A program made the position numbers and the translations under genes. The notes below the pieces were generated by a model. That model did not search any database. It had not been told where the DNA came from and saw only the letters and a list, made by a program, of their open reading frames with translations. Positions 6,801 to 9,296 of a stretch of 9,296 bases of DNA are shown here, in pieces. The stretch is from the NCBI GenBank assembly GCA_030655595.1, contig JAUSNQ010000189.1, forward strand, positions 1 through 9,296. Direction: 5' to 3'. Origin of the DNA: Paludibacter sp. Its GTDB lineage: Bacteria; Bacteroidota; Bacteroidia; Bacteroidales; Paludibacteraceae. Numbering within the stretch: position 1 is the stretch's first letter; every line of letters begins with the position of its first letter.

Positions 6801-8248
6801 AAGAAGGATTGCGTTCTGTAATGATCAATTACAATCCGGAGACAGTATCTACGGATTATGACATGTGCGACCGACTGTACTTTGATGAATTGAGCTTTGA
6901 GCGTGTGATGGATATCATCGAACTGGAAAACCCCATGGGAACGATTGTTTCGACTGGAGGTCAGATTCCCAACAACTTAGCGCTTAAACTTGCTTCAGAA
7001 AATGTACAAATACTTGGTACACAGGCAAAAGATATTGATCGGGCAGAAGATCGACATAAATTTTCATCGATGCTTGATGAGTTGGGAGTTGATCAACCCA
7101 GATGGAAAGAATTAACAAATTTCGATGAAGTACACGAATTCGTTAAGAGAATTGGATTTCCTGTTTTGGTGAGACCATCTTATGTGCTTTCCGGTGCAGC
7201 CATGAATGTTTGTCACGATGCTACGCAACTTGAAAATTTCTTGCTTTTAGCGACTGAAGTTTCTAAAAAACATCCTGTGGTTATTTCTGAATTTATTGAA
7301 AGATGTAAAGAGATTGAAATCGATGCGGTGGCAAAGGACGGTGAGATACTCTTATATGCTATATCAGAGCATGTTGAGTTTGCCGGTGTACACTCGGGAG
7401 ATGCAACGACACAATTTCCTCCGCAAAAAATTTATGTGGAAACCATTCGTCGGATTAAGAATATTGCCCGGGAGATTGCAAAATCGCTGAATATTTCCGG
7501 TCCGTTTAACATCCAGTTCTTAGCCAAAGATAATTACATCAAGGTGATTGAATGTAATTTGCGTTCTTCACGCTCCTTCCCATTTGTATCAAAGGTTCTG
7601 AAAATCAATTTCATAGAACTGGCTACAAAAGTTATGTTGGGTATTCCGGTTGAAAAACCGGAGAAATCAGCATTTGATCTCGACTATGTGGGCATCAAAG
7701 CTTCTCAATTCTCATTCCACCGTCTGCAGTTGGCCGACCCGGTCTTAGGAGTTGATATGGCTTCGACCGGAGAAGTGGGATGTATAGGCGATGATTTTTC
7801 GGAAGCGATATTAAAATCTTTATTATCAGTAGGTTTCAGAATACCTGAAAAAAGTATTTTGATATCTTCCGGTGAACCGAAATCGAAAGTTGAATTGATT
7901 GATGCTTGTCATTTATTATCCAACAAAGGATATATATTATACGCAACCCGCGGTTCTTACCGATTCCTGAAAGAGAATGGCATAGAAAGTATTGCTGTAA
8001 ATTGGCCGGATGAAGAAGGAGAATTGAATGTAAAAAGTATGATTGCCAGAAAAGCTTTCGATTTGGTGATTAATATCCCAAAAAATACAACAAAAAGGGA
8101 GCTGGCAAATGATTACACGATTCGTCGTGGTGCTATTGATTATAATATCCCATTGCTGACTAATGCGAGATTGGCATCTGCTTTTATTACAGCTTTTTGC
8201 ACGAAATCGTTTGAAGATATTAAAATTAAGAGCTGGGACGAATATTAA
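3878..8248 (+). CDS. Fused glutamine-dependent carbamoyl-phosphate synthase (CarA-CarB, CAD-like)
   Basis: Cytosolic enzyme making carbamoyl phosphate from glutamine, bicarbonate and two ATP for pyrimidine and arginine synthesis. The single chain of 1456 residues combines subunits that are usually separate in bacteria. Residues 1 to about 350 are the CarA part: the small-subunit domain ([36 protein letters not shown]), then a class I glutaminase with Cys251 in GICMGNQ and His335/Glu337 in FHPEA, so the triad is complete. After a linker to about 388, the synthetase has two homologous halves, beginning [21 protein letters not shown] (about 391) and [20 protein letters not shown] (about 944), with an oligomerisation region between them and an MGS-like allosteric domain from about 1325. 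Signatures [10 protein letters not shown] and [10 protein letters not shown] match animal CAD/CPS rather than E. coli CarB. No dihydroorotase or aspartate transcarbamylase part follows. ATG 3878 fits the family N-terminus and the promoter; 58 upstream in-frame codons from 3704 are not family-like. Confidence 0.95.
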   Translation: [1456 protein letters not shown]

Positions 8249-8277
8249 TCAATTAAACTGCTTGAAAATAAACCATA

Positions 8278-9296
8278 TTGACAGATAATAATCACCCTGT
8301 TTCCGAAACGCTTATTCGTTGGTACAACGAAAATAAACGTGATTTACCCTGGCGTAACATCCATGATCCTTATAAAATCTGGATTTCTGAAATTATCTTG
8401 CAACAAACCAGGGTACAACAGGGGCTCGATTATTATTATCGTTTCGTCGAACGATTTCCTGATGTGCAGACTTTGGCTGATGCTTCTGAAGATGAAGTAT
8501 TGAAACATTGGCAGGGTTTGGGATATTATTCTCGAGCCAGAAATCTACATTTGGCAGCTCATCAGATAGTTCAAAAGCACCAGGGTGCATTTCCTACAAC
8601 TTACCAAGAGATCATCGATTTACCTGGAATTGGGGCATATACTGCTGCTGCAATTTGTTCTTTTGCGTACCATTTACCTTTTGCGGTAGTCGATGGCAAT
8701 GTATACCGTGTTTTATCCCGGTTGTTTGGTATCGATACGCCTATTGATAGCAACTCCGGTAAAAAAATATTCCAAGAGCTTGCACAAGAAATTTTAGATA
8801 AAAGCAATCCCGGCTTACACAATCAGGCAATCATGGAATTTGGTGCTTTGTATTGTGTTCCTGTCTCGCCGAATTGCGAACAATGCATTTTTCAGGATAG
8901 ATGTTTGTCGTTCGCAAACAACAACACATCTGTTTTACCGGTGAAAACCCAAAAGATCAATGTTAGAAAAAGATATTTTAATTATCTGTTTATTAGACAC
9001 ATGGATCAAACATTTCTGCAAAAACGCACAGGCAATGATGTCTGGAAAAACTTGTATGAATTTCCATTGATAGAGTCTGATAGATTGTTGGACGTGAATG
9101 ATATTTTTCATCAGGAAAACTTTCAGGAAATTACTTCAGGAGGAGTTAATAATATCTCGATTAAGTTCCTCTCCCAACCCATCAAGCATATTTTAACGCA
9201 TCAACAGATTTACGCGCAATTCTTTTTGGTTGAAATTGATGAACTTCCAGCAGGAATGAAGGACTTTGAAATGATCGCTATTGAAGAGATCGAAAA
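8278..9296 (+). CDS. mutY: Adenine DNA glycosylase MutY, 3'-truncated by window edge
   Basis: Base-excision repair enzyme that removes adenine mispaired with 8-oxoguanine. 339 codons are present and the frame stays open at the right edge. Visible features are LPWR near the N-terminus, the catalytic Glu38 in SEIILQQTRV, GLGYYSRARNLH, the helix-hairpin-helix LPGIGAYTAAAI, the catalytic Asp139 in VVDGNVYRVLSRL, and the [4Fe-4S] motif CX6CX2CX5C with cysteines 193, 200, 203 and 209. From about residue 225 comes the Nudix-like 8-oxoG recognition domain (FLQKRTGNDVWKNLYEFP, then IKHILTHQQIYAQFF). All catalytic residues are present. The only reasonable start is TTG 8278: a stop codon lies at 8269-8271 in frame, and no ATG occurs before the conserved region. 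It begins 29 bp after the CPSase stop with no visible promoter or terminator between, so co-transcription is likely. The final C-terminal residues are outside the window. Confidence 0.94.
   Translation, partial: MTDNNHPVSETLIRWYNENKRDLPWRNIHDPYKIWISEIILQQTRVQQGLDYYYRFVERFPDVQTLADASEDEVLKHWQGLGYYSRARNLHLAAHQIVQKHQGAFPTTYQEIIDLPGIGAYTAAAICSFAYHLPFAVVDGNVYRVLSRLFGIDTPIDSNSGKKIFQELAQEILDKSNPGLHNQAIMEFGALYCVPVSPNCEQCIFQDRCLSFANNNTSVLPVKTQKINVRKRYFNYLFIRHMDQTFLQKRTGNDVWKNLYEFPLIESDRLLDVNDIFHQENFQEITSGGVNNISIKFLSQPIKHILTHQQIYAQFFLVEIDELPAGMKDFEMIAIEEIE

Noticed and set aside
8393..8822. Short open frames on both strands overlapping mutY
   Set aside because: They lie within the conserved glycosylase domain in other frames; the mutY frame has complete catalytic motifs.

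Overview
The window looks like an AT-rich chromosomal segment of a member of the Bacteroidota, probably a Bacteroidales-like lineage. Two things point there. Core proteins (lipoyl synthase, RF3, MutY, carbamoyl-phosphate synthase) read like Bacteroidota homologues. Promoter-like sites of the Bacteroidota type (-33 TTTG, about 20 bp spacer, -7 TAnnTTTG) stand in front of several genes. The species cannot be named from sequence reading alone.

Layout from left to right: (1) the 3' two-thirds of lipA (lipoyl synthase) on the plus strand, entering from the left edge; (2) a minus-strand toxin-antitoxin pair, TA1 (Gp49/HigB-like toxin followed by an XRE-family HTH antitoxin), convergent with lipA; (3) a divergent intergenic region of about 160 bp holding the TA1 promoter with a perfect 16-bp palindrome, and the prfC promoter with a 13-bp direct repeat at 20-bp period; (4) prfC (peptide chain release factor 3), plus strand; (5) a second, paralogous minus-strand pair, TA2, convergent with prfC; (6) a second divergent region of about 160 bp with the TA2 promoter/operator and a consensus promoter for the next gene; (7) a 1456-codon gene in which glutaminase (CarA) and synthetase (CarB) of carbamoyl-phosphate synthase are fused in one chain whose sequence closely resembles the CPSase II part of animal CAD; (8) 29 bp later, the start and most of mutY (adenine DNA glycosylase), which runs off the right edge.

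Most genes are housekeeping: protein lipoylation, translation termination, the first committed step of pyrimidine/arginine synthesis, and oxidative DNA-damage repair. They do not form one pathway. The accessory component is the pair of related TA modules that bracket prfC in the same orientation, each with its own promoter and a different inverted-repeat operator candidate. I see no CRISPR array, tRNA, rRNA, transposase or phage gene. The most unusual items are the fused CAD-like CPSase, the duplicated TA modules around prfC, and the TA2 promoter, whose geometry predicts a leaderless toxin mRNA.
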